Below, one piece after another: positions 19,599-20,803 of a DNA stretch of 20,803 nt. The stretch comes from a virus. The translations under genes and the position numbers were made by a program. Positions within the stretch are counted from its first letter, which is position 1. Each line of letters opens with the position of its first letter. The notes under the pieces were generated by a model. That model was not told where the DNA came from, searched no databases, and was given only the letters and a program-made list of their open reading frames with translations. The stretch is taken from positions 1 to 20,803 of IMG/VR virus record IMGVR_UViG_3300043410_000639; one strand, given 5' to 3'.

Positions 19599-20267
19599 TT
19601 AATTATTAATAAATTCCGTTGACATTGGGAATGCTTCAGAAATTACCTGAGCGCATTCACGTGCAACTTCCATGTGTTCTTTTTGTGTACCATTACCACT
19701 ACGCAAGTCAATAAAGTGAATCCATGAACGCAATGTTCCATTCATGTATAAACGACTAACTGTATTTCCTTCTGGTAGAATTGCCCTTGCTTGTTCTTTA
19801 GCAATACCTTTTTCAATCGCTTCAGCATATGTTGATTTAACATAATCAATTAAGAATTTTTGCTTGGCATCCCACCATGCTTGTAATTGTACATCATCGG
19901 TTTCAATACTATTTTGTCGATTCTTTGTGTCTTGTAATCTTGCTTCTCTTAGGACGAAATCTAAGTCCTTAGTTGGATCAGCATAACGTTGGCTGAACTC
20001 TTGGAATGAGAAGGAACGATGACGTAGAATCTGTCGGGCGATGTCACGTGTAGTTGTGATTTCAAGACATGCTGAAACCATTTCTAGTGGTGACCAGTGT
20101 TTGTGTTTGATCAAATAACGAATCAGCTTATCAGCTGTTTCCATATTGAATTGATTTGATGGATTAGAAACTCGTGCGCAGAAAGCGATTAACTCCTGCG
20201 CATCTGTTAATCCTTCATCATACATACCACGTGCTGGTTTGCTATAACTGATTAACTTTACTCTCAT
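19599..20267 (-). CDS. thyX: Flavin-dependent thymidylate synthase
   Basis: A 222-aa enzyme that makes dTMP from dUMP with FAD and methylenetetrahydrofolate. The ThyX motif is exact: R82-H83-R84, seven residues, S92, in RHRSFSFQEFSQRY. The C-terminal half includes LPEGNTVSRLYMNGTLRSW, where the Arg and Asn contact substrates in known ThyX. The length fits the family (~215-250 aa). The ATG overlaps the VWA stop as TAATG. It precedes nrdA by 16 bp, giving one operon for dTMP and dNDP supply. No signs of truncation. Confidence 0.95.
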   Translation of the reverse strand: MRVKLISYSKPARGMYDEGLTDAQELIAFCARVSNPSNQFNMETADKLIRYLIKHKHWSPLEMVSACLEITTTRDIARQILRHRSFSFQEFSQRYADPTKDLDFVLREARLQDTKNRQNSIETDDVQLQAWWDAKQKFLIDYVKSTYAEAIEKGIAKEQARAILPEGNTVSRLYMNGTLRSWIHFIDLRSGNGTQKEHMEVARECAQVISEAFPMSTEFINN

Positions 20268-20803
20268 TAAGCACCTGTATTAGAAACTGCTTTTAATTTA
20301 TCTTGATCAGTAAAGTTAATTGCTTGACCAGTTGCTGCGTATGATGTAGTATATGCTGATAGGGTATCAAAACCACGAGCAAGATTACCTGCTGCGATGT
20401 TCATTGTTTTGCTACCAACAACACCCAAACCACCAGAAACAGACTCAACTGCATCAAAGTTAGCACCAAGGAAGATTACTTCCCACTTCTTATCTTCAAA
20501 TTGTTTTACTTTTGCTTTGATAGATGCTTGGTTATGTTCTTTGGAAGCATTCTCATATCCATCAGTCATAACAACTAGAATAGTTTTCTTTGCTTCATCT
20601 TCTTCAGCTTGTGCCATAATCTTGCCACAAGAGTCATAGAGAGCAGTAGTTCCTCGTGGTGTTGCATCCTCATCAGTAACATCATCCCAATCTTTTACCT
20701 TACATTCACGGATGATTTCATATTCACTATCAAACACTGCCATATGGATGTTATCAGTTCTTTTTAACTTCTTAACATAACCATTAATGGAGCCTAATGC
20801 TTC
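20267..20803 (-). CDS. VWA-domain protein, N-terminus cut by window edge
   Basis: The frame is open from the window edge for 178 codons to the TAA at 20267. An internal ATG at 20743 exists, but the sequence before it (EALGSINGYVKKLKR) clearly continues the domain, so the gene starts outside. Two VWA metal-site loops are visible: TPRGTTALYDS (the conserved Thr) and VVMTDGYENAS (the TDGxE Asp). The first loop (DxSxS) should be just beyond the edge. The C-terminal ~50 residues are polar with Gly/Ala/Thr. VWA domains bind Mg and protein partners. It could be a scaffold for the neighbouring nucleotide enzymes, which is inference. Confidence 0.85.
   Translation of the reverse strand, partial: EALGSINGYVKKLKRTDNIHMAVFDSEYEIIRECKVKDWDDVTDEDATPRGTTALYDSCGKIMAQAEEDEAKKTILVVMTDGYENASKEHNQASIKAKVKQFEDKKWEVIFLGANFDAVESVSGGLGVVGSKTMNIAAGNLARGFDTLSAYTTSYAATGQAINFTDQDKLKAVSNTGA

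Overview
The window reads as part of the genome of a T4-like (myovirus-type) double-stranded DNA phage. The main evidence is a T4-type RNase H (5' nuclease) near a DsbA-like late-transcription protein, phage-encoded ribonucleotide reductase (NrdA and NrdB), a flavin-dependent thymidylate synthase (ThyX), a GH19 endolysin, many very small genes packed with 1-20 bp overlaps (ATGA, TAATG, TGATG), and late-promoter-like TAAATAG boxes. Sec signal peptides, a lipobox and the GH19 endolysin suggest a Gram-negative host. Several small proteins look like those I remember from T4-like phages of aquatic bacteria (cyanophage and pelagiphage relatives), but the host cannot be fixed from this window. No tRNA, CRISPR array or insertion sequence was seen.

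Layout. (a) 1-3162, minus strand: two exported small proteins, a DUF6433-like protein, RNase H and a 370-aa unknown. (b) 3221-8109, minus strand: a long run of overlapping small genes (DsbA-like, a membrane protein, a WYL_2/Sm-like fold, a radical SAM enzyme with a B12-binding-like N-terminus, a PTP-type phosphatase, a MazG-like hydrolase and several hypotheticals). Three coding regions of 46-54 aa belong here. (c) 8110-8304: a divergent control region with two minus-strand sigma70-like promoters and one plus-strand late-type promoter. (d) 8305-10148, plus strand: the only plus-strand island, a lysis-type cassette (endolysin, Cys-rich exported protein, two holin-like membrane proteins, a 15-codon CxxC mini-ORF and a secreted Lys-rich peptide), closed by a strong bidirectional terminator. 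(e) 10278-14909, minus strand: a late envelope-associated module of two membrane-anchored coiled-coil proteins flanking two secreted proteins, one with six exact 22-residue Cys repeats. (f) 14906-20803, minus strand: a GIY-YIG-like nuclease with its own late promoter and hairpin, then the nucleotide operon (Zn ribbon, cupin-like, NrdB, small protein, glutamine-amidotransferase-like protein, NrdA, ThyX, partial VWA protein).

How it fits together. The nucleotide operon would supply deoxynucleotides and dTMP for replication; RNase H would remove RNA primers; the DsbA-like protein would support late transcription. Late transcription appears to use TAAATAG boxes to drive the lysis cassette, the secreted envelope proteins and the nuclease. 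Sigma70-like promoters sharing an extended TTTACTTTnATTC -35 element drive the small-gene operons. The most unusual signals are a nested, well-initiated ORF inside the 375-aa membrane protein that matches an abrupt codon-usage change, a T4-style hairpin/late-promoter overlap before the GIY-YIG gene, the 22-residue Cys repeat, and an amidotransferase-like gene between nrdA and nrdB.
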